DNA from: Acidobacteria bacterium 13_1_20CM_3_53_8
Lineage (GTDB): Bacteria; Acidobacteriota; Blastocatellia; Pyrinomonadales; Pyrinomonadaceae
Reading direction: 5' to 3'
NCBI GenBank assembly: GCA_001920415.1
Contig: MNJR01000049.1
Coordinates: 1 to 64,000 of the forward strand
DNA: 64,000 nucleotides
The notes beneath the pieces are model-generated. The model was not told the origin of the DNA. It searched no databases and saw nothing but the letters and a program-made list of their open reading frames with translations. The translations under genes were made by a program, and so were the position numbers. Below are positions 7,462 to 19,100 of this stretch, piece by piece; the first letter of the stretch is position 1; each line of letters starts with the position of its first letter.

Positions 7462-9168
7462 TTGCATTACGGTATAAGAAAGGTTCAGGCTGTTCTAGGC
7501 CACACAAAACCTTTGGCTTCATCAGCAGAATCAAATAGAACTCAATCACACAACCGCCTTCTGAACGTGCTGGGGATCGGTTTCGGTCTTGCGCTGACGG
7601 TCGCGGCTACAATAGGCGTAGGCATCCTTCGCACGCCGGTCGAGATTGCAGCCTACCTTCCAATCCCTCTGCTCTTCATGGGAGTGTGGATACTGGGCGG
7701 TCTCTACTCGCTGCTGGGCGCGGCGCAGGTTGCGGAGCTTGGCACCGCGCTTCCGCGCTCAGGAGGTTTTTATGTATTCACGCGCCGCGCGCTTGGCCCA
7801 TACGCTGGCTTCGTAGTGGGTTGGAGCGACTGGCTCTCTTCCTGCGGATCATTAGCCTCAGCCGGAATAGTTCTGGGCGAGTATTTGGCCGCGCTCTTTC
7901 CCGCGCTCTCCAATTACGTCCCGCACATAGCCGTCTCAACCGTACTGCTCTTTTCAGCCCTACAGTGGCGCGGCGTGCGCATGAGCAGCGGCACGCAACA
8001 GATAACCACACTGCTCAAAGCCCTCGTGTTCATAGGACTGATCGTAGCCATCTTCACGCTAGGCGGCCAAGCTCATGAAGCAACATCTACTCAACCCGCA
8101 CCACAAACAAGCATGAGCTTGCTGCTGTTCGCACCTTTAATCCTTGCGATGCAGAGTGTGATATTCACTTACGACGGATGGTACGGCGTCATCTATTGCT
8201 CGGAAGAGATGCGCAATGGAGAGCGCACCATACCGCGCTCGATCTTCGGCGGCGTGCTGTCCGTCATTGCAATCTACCTGCTCTTCAACATAGCGCTCAT
8301 ATACGTTCTGCCCCTGTCAGCCCTTGCGGGTGAAAAGCTCGCGGCTGCCGCCGCCGCTCGCGCAATCTTCGGCTCGCGTGGCGACACAATAATAAGCGCG
8401 GTGGCAGCCGTCTCCATGCTGAGCAGCATCAACGCATTTCAGATTGGCGCGTCGCGTGTTCTATTCGCTATGAGCCGCGATGGGCTGTTCACCCAAAAAG
8501 CTGCGCGCGTGAGCGAAGCAGGAACGCCCAGAGGCGCGCTACTGGTGAGCACAATCGTTGCAGTGCTCTTCATTATCTTGAGCGGAACTTTCGCCCGTGT
8601 GCTTGCAATGGTCTCATTCTTCTTCGTAGCCAACTATGCCATGACGTACCTCTCCGTCTTCATACTTCGTAAGCGCGAGCCAGAGTTGCCCAGACCTTAT
8701 CGCGCGTGGGGCTACCCCTGGACAACCGCGCTCGCACTTCTAGGCTCAATCGCCTTCCTAGCAGGCTCAGTAAAAAGCGATACAGAGAACAGCATCTACG
8801 CGCTCATCATGCTCGCCGCCAGTTATCCCGTCTATCTTTTAATCATGAGCAAGAACCGGACTAAGAAGCGTGCTTTGTTAGCATTCGCTAGTGGCAGCGC
8901 TATTACGTCCCTGCCTCTGCTTGTCTTACTTGTGCTTAAAGTATCCTTACTTGCGCTCAAAATATTCCATTACAGCGACGCTTTGGATAGAACGACCTTT
9001 TTGGATAGAACAACTCTTTGGATAGTTTTTTGGCCTATGGCAATAACATGGTTCATTTTACCCCGAAGCACCCCAATGTCTGTAAATATCACCGTAGGGA
9101 TAATATTCACCGTGCTTTTATACTCTTCGGTGATATATCTCCTTATGAAATGGCGTGGAAAGCCTTAG
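7462..9168 (+). CDS. APC family amino acid permease
   Basis: An inner-membrane protein of up to 568 residues with 12 or more hydrophobic segments. The first helix carries the APC signature GFGLALTVAATIGVGILRTP (unwound helix 1 with the Gly-rich turn), followed by ALPRSGGFYVFTRRALGP and, near the middle, FTYDGWYGVIYCSEEMRNGE. It probably imports or exchanges amino acids by proton coupling; the substrate is unknown. The TTG start at 7462 gives a non-hydrophobic N-terminus of about 35 residues and has no clear ribosome binding site; starts at 7513 (TTG) or 7567 (GTG) are possible. The last 140 residues add further membrane segments beyond the core. Confidence 0.85.
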   Translation: MHYGIRKVQAVLGHTKPLASSAESNRTQSHNRLLNVLGIGFGLALTVAATIGVGILRTPVEIAAYLPIPLLFMGVWILGGLYSLLGAAQVAELGTALPRSGGFYVFTRRALGPYAGFVVGWSDWLSSCGSLASAGIVLGEYLAALFPALSNYVPHIAVSTVLLFSALQWRGVRMSSGTQQITTLLKALVFIGLIVAIFTLGGQAHEATSTQPAPQTSMSLLLFAPLILAMQSVIFTYDGWYGVIYCSEEMRNGERTIPRSIFGGVLSVIAIYLLFNIALIYVLPLSALAGEKLAAAAAARAIFGSRGDTIISAVAAVSMLSSINAFQIGASRVLFAMSRDGLFTQKAARVSEAGTPRGALLVSTIVAVLFIILSGTFARVLAMVSFFFVANYAMTYLSVFILRKREPELPRPYRAWGYPWTTALALLGSIAFLAGSVKSDTENSIYALIMLAASYPVYLLIMSKNRTKKRALLAFASGSAITSLPLLVLLVLKVSLLALKIFHYSDALDRTTFLDRTTLWIVFWPMAITWFILPRSTPMSVNITVGIIFTVLLYSSVIYLLMKWRGKP

Positions 9169-9302
9169 TTTATTCAGATCAGTAAATCACTATCAAATTT
9201 TGCTGCCGCTAGACATTCTCGATTCAATCTTTTAATCTCATTTCATCATCCTCTGAACTGACAACAATGCTGGCAAAGGTATATTATCGTTCTTGAAGAA
9301 GC

Positions 9303-9388
9303 GCCGGGGTGGCGAAATTAGGCAGACGCGCGAGTCTTAGAAGCTCGTGCCGCAAGGCGTGCGGGTTCAAATCCCGCCCCCGGCACCA
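9303..9388 (+). tRNA. tRNA-Leu (anticodon UAG)
   Basis: A complete class II tRNA: acceptor stem GCCGGGG / CCCCGGC, discriminator A and encoded CCA. The anticodon stem CGAGT / GCTCG has loop CTTAGAA, giving anticodon TAG for CUN codons. A long variable arm (TGCC GCAA GGCG) is typical of Leu, and the T arm is GCGGG TTCAAAT CCCGC. It lies between the permease and tig. Confidence 0.95.
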
Positions 9389-9487
9389 ACGGTTTTGATG
9401 ACGAATAGATTATCCGGTTGATTTTCGGTAGAAAGAGAGATGCCCGTCGGCGGCGCATGATACGCATCGGTGACGGGCTTTGGTTTG

Positions 9488-10918
9488 ATGAAGACTGAAG
9501 TGAAGGACGTGTCCGAGACACGCAAAGAGATAAGGATAGAGATTGAGCCTAGCCGTGTGCGTGATGTTTACGACCGCATCAGTGCGCGCTATGCGAAGCT
9601 CGCAACCGTGCCCGGCTTTCGTCGCGGACACACGCCCGTATCGGTTGTGCGAACGAGATTCAAGGACGACATACGCGGCGAAGTTTTAAGGGAACTCGTG
9701 CCGCAGGCCGTGATGGACGCTATAAAGGAGCACAATCTGGAAGCCATTGGCGAGCCGGACGTTCACCTGGACGACGAGCAGAGCCTTGAAAAACTTGGCG
9801 AGCAACCGCTAGGCCTTCACGTGCACGTTGAAGTTCTGCCCGAAGTGAAACTCGGCGAATACAAAGGTCTGGAAGCCTCGCGCATGACGCGCCCTGTAAC
9901 GGATGCGGACGTTGATCGCGTCATTGAAGGCTTGCGCGAAGCCTCCGCATCGCTTCAGCCCGTAGAAGATCGCGGCGCGCAACCGGGCGACATAGTGACG
10001 GTTAACTTTCACGGCAAGTTTTTGAACGAGCCTGAAGGGACAGAGGACATTGACGTTGAAGATGTAGATGTGGAACTTGGCGGTGAAGCTGTGCAGCAGG
10101 AGTTCAACGAAAATCTTCTGGGCATGAAGGTTGACGACGAAAAAGTTTTTACGGTGAATTACCCGGAAGATTTTACGTCGAAAGGTCTGGCGGGCAAACA
10201 GGTCGAGTACACCGCGAAAGTCACTGCGGTTCGCATCAAAGAGATGCCTGAGTTGGACGACGAATGGGCTAAGAGTTTGGGCGACGATTACGAATCGCTC
10301 TCCTCTTTGCGCGAAAAAATTCGTGAGGACTTGCAGACGCGCGCTACGTTTGAATCGGATCAGCGCCTTCGTGGTACAGTCATGCAAAGATTGGTGGACG
10401 CGCATCAGTTTGAAGTGCCAGAGTCGCTCGTCGTGCATCAGGCGAATAACCGCCTTGAATCTGTAGTGCGCGACATGATGGGGCGCGGAATTGACCCGCG
10501 CGGCGAGGGATTTAATTGGGAAGGCGTGCGCGATCAGTTGAAGTCTCAGGCAGAGTTTGACCTGCGCGGCTCGTTCCTTCTTGAATCAATCGCGAACGCA
10601 GAAAACATAGAAGTCAGCGACGAAGAGATTGAATCTGAAATCAATGTAATCGCCGAAGCTTCGCATCAAACTCCCGAACAAGTGCGAGCCGCCTTGACAA
10701 AGCAGGGAGGCGCTACTAGCATCGCCGACAGGTTGCGCAATCGCAAAGCGCTAGAACTGCTGGTTGAAAACGCGCGCGTTACAGATGCGGAGTGGCGCGA
10801 AGAAGCTACGGAAGACGAAGAGACAAACGAAACAGAGGCCGCCACCGCAACTGAAGAAACCGCAAACATAGACGAAGAGCGCGAAAAGGGCGGCGAAGCG
10901 CAAGCACAAGGTTCTTGA
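9488..10918 (+). CDS. tig: Trigger factor
   Basis: Ribosome-associated chaperone and peptidyl-prolyl isomerase of about 476 residues. The ribosome-docking loop is seen as VPGFRRGHTP near residue 45. A FKBP-like isomerase domain (GDIVTVNFHGKFLNEPEG) and the long helical chaperone arms follow. The C-terminus is a very acidic tail rich in Glu, Ala and Thr, longer than in E. coli. The frame could open at a GTG at 9470, but trigger factors begin a few residues before the KDVSETRKE strand, so the ATG at 9488 is preferred. The order tig-clpP-clpX is the common bacterial arrangement linking folding and proteolysis. Confidence 0.95.
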   Translation: MKTEVKDVSETRKEIRIEIEPSRVRDVYDRISARYAKLATVPGFRRGHTPVSVVRTRFKDDIRGEVLRELVPQAVMDAIKEHNLEAIGEPDVHLDDEQSLEKLGEQPLGLHVHVEVLPEVKLGEYKGLEASRMTRPVTDADVDRVIEGLREASASLQPVEDRGAQPGDIVTVNFHGKFLNEPEGTEDIDVEDVDVELGGEAVQQEFNENLLGMKVDDEKVFTVNYPEDFTSKGLAGKQVEYTAKVTAVRIKEMPELDDEWAKSLGDDYESLSSLREKIREDLQTRATFESDQRLRGTVMQRLVDAHQFEVPESLVVHQANNRLESVVRDMMGRGIDPRGEGFNWEGVRDQLKSQAEFDLRGSFLLESIANAENIEVSDEEIESEINVIAEASHQTPEQVRAALTKQGGATSIADRLRNRKALELLVENARVTDAEWREEATEDEETNETEAATATEETANIDEEREKGGEAQAQGS

Positions 10919-10934
10919 AAAGACAGATGAAAGA

Positions 10935-11014
10935 AAAGTCTGGAGTCTGGAGTCTGGAGTCAAAAACTTCAATCCTTCAGACTCCAGACTCCAGACTCCA
11001 GACTCCAGACTTTT
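10935..11014. repeat. Heptamer hairpin (AGTCTGG family), tig-clpP spacer
   Basis: Three AGTCTGG words plus AGTC at 10935-10961 are followed after an 18-base loop by four inverse words to 11014, then a T-rich run. It is the same family as 3793-3894. Lying between tig and clpP, it could attenuate transcription or protect mRNA ends within the operon. Confidence 0.85.
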
Positions 11015-11038
11015 CTACTTTTTGAGGTAAGAAGTTTT

Positions 11039-11626
11039 ATGGCTTTAGTCCCTATGGTCGTTGAGCAGACTTCGCGCGGCGAGCGCGCGTTCGACATCTA
11101 CTCGCGGCTTCTTAAAGACAACATCATCTTCATAGGCACACCGATTGACGACCAGATTGCAAACCTGATCGTCGCTCAACTGCTGTTTCTGGAAGCCGAA
11201 GACCCGGAGAAGGATATAAACCTTTACATAAACAGTCCGGGCGGCTCAATAACTGCGGGGATGGCCGTCTGCGACACCATGCAGTTCATACGCCCGGATG
11301 TAACTACCATCTGTGTAGGCCAGTGCGCCTCTATGGCCGCACTGCTTCTTACGGCTGGCACTAAAGGTAAGAGGTTCGCGCTGCCCAATTCGCGCATACT
11401 GATTCATCAACCCTCAATCGGCGGAATCAGCGGCCAGGCCACAGACATCAAGATTCACGCGGAAGAGATCATACGCATGCGCGAGTTGACCTCGCAGATA
11501 ATAGCAAGGCACACAGGGCAAACTTATGAAACCGTAGAGCGCGACGTTGAGCGCGACCGTATAATGTCTCCCATGCAGGCCAAAGAGTATGGCCTGATTG
11601 ACGAAGTGATCGTACATAGAGAATAA
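11039..11626 (+). CDS. clpP: ATP-dependent Clp protease proteolytic subunit
   Basis: 195 residues, the standard ClpP length. The catalytic triad is visible: Ser98 in [11 protein letters not shown], His123 in [11 protein letters not shown] and Asp173 in VERDRIMSP. The handle region [14 protein letters not shown] and the substrate-strand motif INSPGGSI are conserved. It forms the double-heptamer degradation chamber and partners with ClpX encoded next. A GAGGT ribosome binding site precedes the ATG, directly after the hairpin. Confidence 0.97.
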   Translation: MALVPMVVEQTSRGERAFDIYSRLLKDNIIFIGTPIDDQIANLIVAQLLFLEAEDPEKDINLYINSPGGSITAGMAVCDTMQFIRPDVTTICVGQCASMAALLLTAGTKGKRFALPNSRILIHQPSIGGISGQATDIKIHAEEIIRMRELTSQIIARHTGQTYETVERDVERDRIMSPMQAKEYGLIDEVIVHRE

Positions 11627-11630
11627 AACC

Positions 11631-11751
11631 ATTTTGGATTTTGGATTTTAGATTTTGGATTGAAGACGAGAAAATTTGCTTGATCGAATCCCAAATCTAA
11701 AGCTCACGAGCGAGAGCTCCAATCCAAAATCCAAAATCTAAAATCCAAAAT
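11631..11751. repeat. Heptamer hairpin (ATTTTGG family), clpP-clpX spacer
   Basis: Words ATTTTGG ATTTTGG ATTTTAG ATTTTGG at 11631-11660 are inverted as CCAAAAT/CTAAAAT words at 11719-11751. The roughly 57-base loop contains a second small hairpin (AGCTCACGAGCGAGAGCT). It fills almost the entire space between clpP and the clpX start codon. Confidence 0.85.
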
Positions 11752-11758
11752 CGAATTT

Positions 11759-13003
11759 ATGGTACGACGAACTGATGACACGTTGCGATGCTCGTTCTGC
11801 GGCAAGTCGCAGAATGAGGTGAAGAAGCTGATCGCAGGCCCCACCGTCTACATCTGCAACGAGTGCATAGACATCTGCAACGAAATCATCACGGACGACC
11901 AGAACGCAGAATCTGTAGCGTCCCGCCCGCCTCTGCCCAAACCCGGCGAGATAAAATCTTTTCTTGACGAGTACGTCATTGGTCAGGAAGACACCAAGAA
12001 GCGTCTGGCCGTCGCCGTCTATCAGCACTACAAGCGAATTGAACTAGCCAGACGCCGCTCGGATGTAGAGATTCAAAAATCCAATATCCTCTTGATTGGT
12101 CCGACCGGCACAGGCAAGACCTTGCTCGCTCAGACGCTCGCGCGCATGCTCAGTGTTCCCTTCACAATCGTTGACGCCACGACTCTGACCGAAGCAGGTT
12201 ATGTTGGCGAGGACGTTGAGAACATCATACTGAAGCTGTTGCAGGCTGCGAACGGAGACGTAGAGCGCGCGCAGCAGGGCATAATCTACATTGACGAAGT
12301 TGACAAGATTTGTCGCAAGGACGAGAACCCTTCCATCACGCGCGACGTTTCGGGCGAGGGCGTGCAGCAGGCTCTATTGAAAATCTTAGAAGGCACGGTC
12401 GCAAACGTTCCGCCGCAGGGAGGCCGCAAGCATCCACACCAGGAGTTCTTCCCCGTTGACACGACCAACATACTTTTCATCTGCGGCGGCGCGTTCGTAG
12501 GATTGGAAAAAGTCGTAGAGCGGCGCATGAGGAACAAGAGTCTGGGGTTTCACGCTGAAGTGAAATCCGGCGCAGTGCGCAACGCCGAAGCCTTGATGAA
12601 CGTGCAGCCAGAGGATTTGGTCAGGTACGGCTTGATACCTGAGTTCGTCGGACGCTTGCCCGTTCTCGGCGCGCTGCACGAACTGGACGAAGGCGCGCTG
12701 ATTAAGATTCTGACCGAACCAAAGAACGCGCTCGTCAAGCAGTACCAGAAAAAATTCGAGTACGACAACGTGAAGTTGAAATTCACAGACGACGCGCTCA
12801 AGGCGATTGCTCGTCAGGCTGTGGAAAGAAAGGTCGGCGCGCGCGGGCTTATGATGATTCTGGAAGAACTGCTTCTGGACGCTATGTACACCTTGCCATC
12901 GCAGAAGCGCATAAAGGAGTTCGTCATCACCAGCGAGATGGTCGAGCGCCGTCGCGCAGTGCCCGGCGAAAGCCTAGCTGGCATTGACGGCGCTGCTGCG
13001 TAA
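11759..13003 (+). CDS. clpX: ATP-dependent Clp protease ATPase subunit ClpX
   Basis: 414 residues. The N-terminal zinc-binding domain has two CxxC pairs (CSFCGKSQ and CNECIDIC). The AAA+ domain follows, with Walker [15 protein letters not shown], Walker [11 protein letters not shown], the pore loop GYVGEDVE, sensor regions and a C-terminal small domain with [13 protein letters not shown]. It unfolds substrates and feeds ClpP. The start lies eight bases after the hairpin arm, so initiation may be influenced by that structure. Confidence 0.97.
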   Translation: MVRRTDDTLRCSFCGKSQNEVKKLIAGPTVYICNECIDICNEIITDDQNAESVASRPPLPKPGEIKSFLDEYVIGQEDTKKRLAVAVYQHYKRIELARRRSDVEIQKSNILLIGPTGTGKTLLAQTLARMLSVPFTIVDATTLTEAGYVGEDVENIILKLLQAANGDVERAQQGIIYIDEVDKICRKDENPSITRDVSGEGVQQALLKILEGTVANVPPQGGRKHPHQEFFPVDTTNILFICGGAFVGLEKVVERRMRNKSLGFHAEVKSGAVRNAEALMNVQPEDLVRYGLIPEFVGRLPVLGALHELDEGALIKILTEPKNALVKQYQKKFEYDNVKLKFTDDALKAIARQAVERKVGARGLMMILEELLLDAMYTLPSQKRIKEFVITSEMVERRRAVPGESLAGIDGAAA

Positions 13004-13007
13004 ATCA

Positions 13008-13121
13008 AGTCAAAAGTAAAAAGGCAAAAGGCAAAAGTAAGGAAGGCATTCAACCCTCTTCACTTTTGCCTTTTACCTTTTTACTTTTGACTTCTTCAGT
13101 TTGCCTTTTTACTTTTGCCTT
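13008..13121. repeat. Heptamer hairpin (CAAAAGG/TAAAAGT family) between convergent genes
   Basis: Words CAAAAGT AAAAAGG CAAAAGG CAAAAGT at 13011-13038 are inverted at 13061-13092, and a further partial inverted block follows at 13099-13121. It fills the gap between the stop codons of clpX and the convergent giant gene, so it may end transcription from both sides. Confidence 0.85.
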
Positions 13122-13124
13122 GAT

Positions 13125-16100
13125 TTAGCGCAGTTTCATTGTCGGGTCGCCGAAGAATATCCATGTGCGTCTAACCGCTTGATCCTGCGTTGCAGTCTTA
13201 GCTCCTCTTATGGCATCCCCAACCGTCACGGAAGTGCTGCCGAACAGTATTTGGTAGAATCTCTGATTAATCTCTGCCTGCGGCGGCGCGTTCGTCAATC
13301 CACTAGATGCCCACACAGCAACTGCTCCTCCCTGCTGCGATTTCAGGAAAGCCTCTGCCATGCTGTTGCCGCTGACATCGTGGAAGAAGCCATTCAAACA
13401 TGTCATGGCAGTAAGAAGAGGCAGCCTGTTGCCGTTTGTCAACGTCGCTGCATCGTCAGTGCCCAGAAGTCCTGAGCCTGTCCACAACCCAACAGAGCCG
13501 TGACCGTAGTAGTTAGCCACTAGCGGCCCCTGATCCAGACCGTTGATTATCTGGCTATGAACTGTGCTCACGTCCGTGCTGCCACGATTGATGACCTGCA
13601 CCTGCATGCCAGAAGGCAACAGATGCATCAAAGCCTGACTCGCTCCCTCAAAGTTATTATCGTTGTCGTTGCGATCAGCTATCAGCAGAGCGCCCTGTCC
13701 CGTCTGCGGAACATAAGAGACTATCTTCGAGACCATCAGAGTAGCTTCGCTCGCAGCGCGAACCGGCAATCGCCCCATAGCTATGTCGGGTACGTCATCC
13801 GAGTTGAAATCCACGAACCAGTCATCCGAAGCAGTCTTCATAGTCCCTGCGTAGAGCAATTTCGTAGGAACCATGTCGTTACGGCCAAAGCCAAGATAAT
13901 CTCTGGGGTCATAGGTGGCGTCACCGACCATCAGCACGTATCTTGGCTTAACCGTCCAACCGCTAACAGCCGTAGAGAGGAAGTCTCTAATGGCCTGCGG
14001 GCTATGCGCGCCGAACGAGAACTCGTCATAGACATCCTCAACGTCAACGACATTGACTGTCATTCCCTGACTTCTGCGCAACTGCGCGAGCGGCTGCACG
14101 CTGCCGAGGAAATCGTTATGCGTGATGATTAGAAAGTCTGCGCCCGTGCTGTGCGCTAAGCTGGAAGGCTTGTTCCTCGTCACGCTCGCTGGCTGCTCTG
14201 CCTGACTGTCATTGACCATTAGCAGCGTGTGCGCGTTGGTTCGGCTTGCGCCAGCCACGTTGACCGTCACGCTGTAAGAACCGTTGGCCTGCTTTTGAAT
14301 TGTCGGGGAAACTTCTTCGACAGCAGACGGATTGGTTATGTCAATCACGCGAACGCTGGAACTGTTGAAGCCGTCAACCTGGACGGGCTGAGTGTTTGTA
14401 ACAACGAAGCTCAGCCGATTGTTGTCAGCCGCGTAAGTGTGCGCGTAATTGAGCCGCACGCTGTCAACGAGCGAAATATCTTCCTCGCCGCCGGTCGCAA
14501 CAAACTGCAAAGTGTTCGCGCCTTCACGTAGCTGTGAAGTGTTAATGCTGAACTTCTTCGTCAGGTGATCCACGCCGCTGAAGTTGACCGTGCCCACTGC
14601 AATGCCGTTGAACTGTACGCTAACGTGGTGCGCTCCGTCTGTCACGCCCTGCAACGAGACGTCAAGCGTGGTCTGGCCTGTGCGTGTTGTATCCAGATGC
14701 ATGACCTGCAAAGACTCGCTCACTGCCTCGTCGCTGGTGATAATAGCGCCGAAGAAGCTGTCTGCATCACCGTTGTTAAGGCCTGCGAAGTAAGTGGTGC
14801 GATCTCTTCGCTCGATTGTGTAATTGAAAGAGCCTTGAGTCTGATCCGATTTGACGACACCGCCCCCGCCCTTCTTTACAGGGATGCGCTTGCCTGCCGC
14901 AGTGCCCACTATAAGGTAATAGGTCTGCGCGTCGCTTGTGGCCGTGTCCTGAGCCACGCCATAGAACTCTATGCCTGCTGCGTTGACGCTTATAGGTACT
15001 TCAACGCCATTCGAGTAGAGTTGCAGCATTCGCTGGTCTGCATTTGCGTTAAGTCCTGCTGCTATAAGATCGGATTGATTGACTCTCTGCCAGCCTGTTC
15101 TATTCACAGCAAGCTTCACGGCCTGCATTCCTGCTATCTGCTGCTGTCGCTCAAGCGGCGTGAGCGTTGTGCCTGCGCCTGCGACTCTCAGTTCGTTGAT
15201 CTGCCCAGAGACGGGCGAGACCTTGATTGTCCCTACTGTGGGCCAACTGCGCTGAGTCGAATCGTCGTTGCTGGCTTCAACGCTATTCATCTCGCTCAGA
15301 AGCTCTGCGCGAGCCTGTTCAGATAGATTGCGCGTTACAGTTCCAATCGTGGGAGAGATTGGCCCGTTAAGTGTGCGAGCGCCATTTGTGTCAACGTCTT
15401 CGAGCCAGTAGGTAACAATCGCACTCTGCACTCCATCGGGCAGACGGTCGTACCATGTATAAGTCTGACCTGCCGTCAAAACTGTGCGACGGCCTGCCAG
15501 CAAAGCAGAGCCTGCGACGATTGAAGGAGTGATGCGTGTGCGTTGGCCGTTCACTTCTCTGTAGACGTGATAGCCCAGATTGTGCGCTTCATACCCAGAC
15601 TGCCAGCTTATCTGCACGGTCGAGCCATCCGTCACAGCGCCAAAGCCTGTCAATCTCACTAATGTGGGCGCTAGGCTGTTGGGATTGGCAAGCGTCCAGT
15701 CAGAAAACTGAGCTATGCCACTCACCGTAACTGTATTGCCGGACGCCGTGGAAGCCATCTGGTTAATCGAGTTGTCGGCGTTGTGTCTGTATGCGACAAG
15801 AGCGTTGGTGTCTGTAATGCCGCTGGACACATCACCTGTAGGCGGCGCACCCGGAACATACTGGAAAGTCACGTCGGCGGTGAGCGTGCCATCGGCTTCG
15901 CCGCTCGTCAGTGTCCACGTTCGCTTTATGGCCTGAGTTTGGTCGCTGACCCACGACGCATACGAGTTGTCGGCGGAAACCTTGAAGGTCGTCGGCGCTG
16001 GATTGCTCGTTATGTTGAGAGTGACAGGCGAATAGCCGTTCGGCGTTCCGACATGGAACGTGCTCGAGCCGCTGCCGCCGCTAAGATTCCTGAGCAAGCT

Positions 16101-19100
16101 GCCTATGACATAGCCGCTCGCGCCGCCAGTAAGCGTGCCGTTGACAGTGACCGTCTTGCTGTTGGGATTGCTCAGGCCAAGCTGCACGATTCTATTGAGC
16201 GCCAGCGTCGTCGTGCTGGTGACGGTCACGTTGCCATCTAAATTGACGCTTCTTGTGTTGCTGCTGTCGCTGAAGGTGACCGTGTTGCCGGGTTTGTTCA
16301 CAGATATTCCGCCTGAGCCTGCGGTAAGGGTAACATCAGGAAGCGTGCCGGTGTTGCCCGCGCCGTTGCTGGTGATATTGCCCTGAATGGTGATAGTGCT
16401 AGTGCCAGAACCCGTGTAAGTGAGCGAGGAACTAGCAGAGGCAGTGCTCTTGATTGTCAAGTTATCGAACTGGAAGCTGCCCGTGCCGCTATCGCTGGCG
16501 TTGACGGCTATGCCGCCGGGGTCTGCCTTGCCTATGACCAGATTAGCGTAAGTCCTGCCGTTGGCGTCGAAGCCTGTGGCCGTTATGAAATCGGCTTCGC
16601 TTCCGGTCTGGAAAGTCACGACTGTGTTGCCGGACGTGCCGAACGGGCTGCTTCCCGCGTTGTGGAAGTAGGCAGAGCCGTTTGCAAATATGATAGAACC
16701 AGCAAAGCCATCATTTGTGCCGCCCGTGCCGAAGGCGTTACCCGTAAAGCCTGTGCTTGTTGTAAAGATTGCGCCGCTATTGAATGTAATGGCGTTTGCC
16801 GCATTGCCAAGCAAGCGATGCGCGGCGTCCTGAAAGATTATCTGGCCGTCAATTACACCCGTAGAGCCTGACGCGACGGAAATCTTCAACGCTGAACTAC
16901 CGGCAAGCGTTAGCCGTGTGCCGGATGTAAGTTGAAGATCGGTGCCCGTCCCGCCTGAAAGCGTAAGTGTTTGAGGCGCGCCCACAGATGAAGCATTGAG
17001 CTTCACACTCACGTTGTTGTTAACCAGACGAAGTGCAGCAATCGTTTGCGTCGGGACATCCGTCACGATTGGAGAGGGCGTGTTGTTCCCGTCGAATATA
17101 AGTACATCGGCTGGGTTTGGCGTTGTTCGTGTCGGCGACCAGTTCGTAGCCACCTGCCAGTCGGCGTTGAGGCCGCCGATCCATATGTAAGAACCCGATG
17201 TACAGGTATCCACAAATACCCAGCCTGAGCCGTTGGTTCCTGCATTATCAGTTCCGCTATTGACAAGTATTACAACACCAACGCCTGTCGTTTGGTCTTT
17301 AACGTTAACGTCGGTCATGGAAAACGTCCCGTTTCCTGACCATGTACGCTGCGTCCCGTTAATAGAAGAGCGGATCAGAATATCATCGGTGTCACCGCAA
17401 GGCGTTCCATTAGCATTAAAGTTAATCGTGCCGCTGTTTGAAACGTTACCTGAAAGCGTGAGGTCGCCCGTGCCGAGATTCTGGAAGGTCGCGACAGATG
17501 AGACCGTGACTGCATTGGTAGTTAGGTTGGAAGATGATGCACCTGTTCCCTGATCGAATATGCCCTGAGTAATATTCAAAGCAGTGTTGACGGTCGTGTT
17601 CTGTGCTAGAGAAACCGTGTTGTTGCCGTTCGTGCCTGTATTGCTAATTGCAAGCGTTGAGAAGGTAGTAGAAGATGAGCCACCTATAGTCTGATTTGTC
17701 GTTCCATTGAATGTGGTTGTCTGCGTGCCAGAGGTGAATGTACCGCTGTTGGTCCAGTCGCCTTTTAGCGTTATATTACTTCCAGTTCCTACGTTCGCGT
17801 TGAGCGTTCCACCGCTATTAATAGTGAGACTACCATTTAGGATAAGGGCACTAGCAGTTGCTGTGCCTTGTACATTGCCGAGATTGACCGTTCGATTTGA
17901 TCCGCCTTGTTGGTTCGCTACTATAAGATTATTAAAAACGATGCCGCCTGTAACGACTTCGAAACCGTCAATAGAGCCTGCTGTTGATGAAGTGCCATCA
18001 CCAAGAGAAATTGTGCCACCTGAAAAGGTTTTAGTACCCGCGCCGGATGTCAGGGAAATTTCGCGTCCTGTACCGGTTGCACTAAGCGGGTCAACAATGG
18101 TTATAAATCCACTGCTCATACTTACACTGGCAGCAGCAGCGGCCTCGAACACATTGCTGGTTGAACCCAGAGCGTTGGTAGCTTGCGGGTCTATGTTTAT
18201 TGTCGCGCCATTGATTGTTGTCGTTCCGCTAGTTAGCGTCAGCCGCCCATTGATAGTTATTGTCCCCGCTGTGAAAGTAACACTTCCACCAGAACCTACT
18301 TCTAGGCGATTGTTTCCTGTGCCGAGCAAAAACGTTCCGCTAGTATTTACACTTAACGTTCCTGTGAGTCCGCCACTTCCGCCAGCCCCTGTTAAGGAAC
18401 TAGGAAAGCTTGCGCTTGCGCTACTTGTCAGGCTCAAACCTCCGTTGGTCGTTATTGACTGATTACCGCTAGTAAAGGTTAATGTCCCCGCAGTTTGCTC
18501 CCATGTGCCATTGGTATAGGTAATAGCCTCTGTTCCACCGCTCATCGAAACGTTTATTGATGCACTGACTTTTGCTGTTGATGACCCTTTATTTAGCGTT
18601 ATCTTGCTGAAGGTAGTAGTTGTGGCAGACCCGCTTATGGTTTGAAGCCCTGAGTTGTTAAATACAACTGTCCCACTATTGGCGTTAAAGACTCCGTTGT
18701 TGGTAAAGTCGCCCGCTACATTCATAGTGCCACTTGGCGCGGTGACGCCTGACCCGCTATTACTGATGGTCACGTTGTTGAATGTAGGCGTTCCTGAAAT
18801 GGTTTGAGTTCCAGAGCCATTGAAATTAACGGTGTTTCCGGTGGCGGTATAAGTTCCCGTTCCCGGCGTGAAATTGCCTGTAAGAGAAATGGTGCCAGAG
18901 GCTAAAGTTCTATTTCCATTTCCGCTGTTCGTAATTGTGTTGTAGTTGATTGCGGGGATTGTCTGTGCACTAGCACTTGAGAAGTTGACTGTGCTAGTTC
19001 CGGGCACATAAGTCCCTATTGTAAAGGTAGCAGTGGCCGAAAATGTCCCAGTAACATCAATCGTACCGTTTGCTAAAGTAACATTATTGCTTGTGCGTGT

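Noticed and set aside
9318-9521. Minus-strand frame across the tRNA-Leu gene
   Set aside because: It covers a complete tRNA and the trigger factor leader; it is a chance frame.
14565-15326. Long plus-strand open frames opposite the giant surface gene (also 13557-14132, 15783-16241, 17707-18462)
   Set aside because: They are antisense shadows of a repetitive, low-stop coding region, have Cys/Arg/Val-rich unlike-protein composition and no family motifs.
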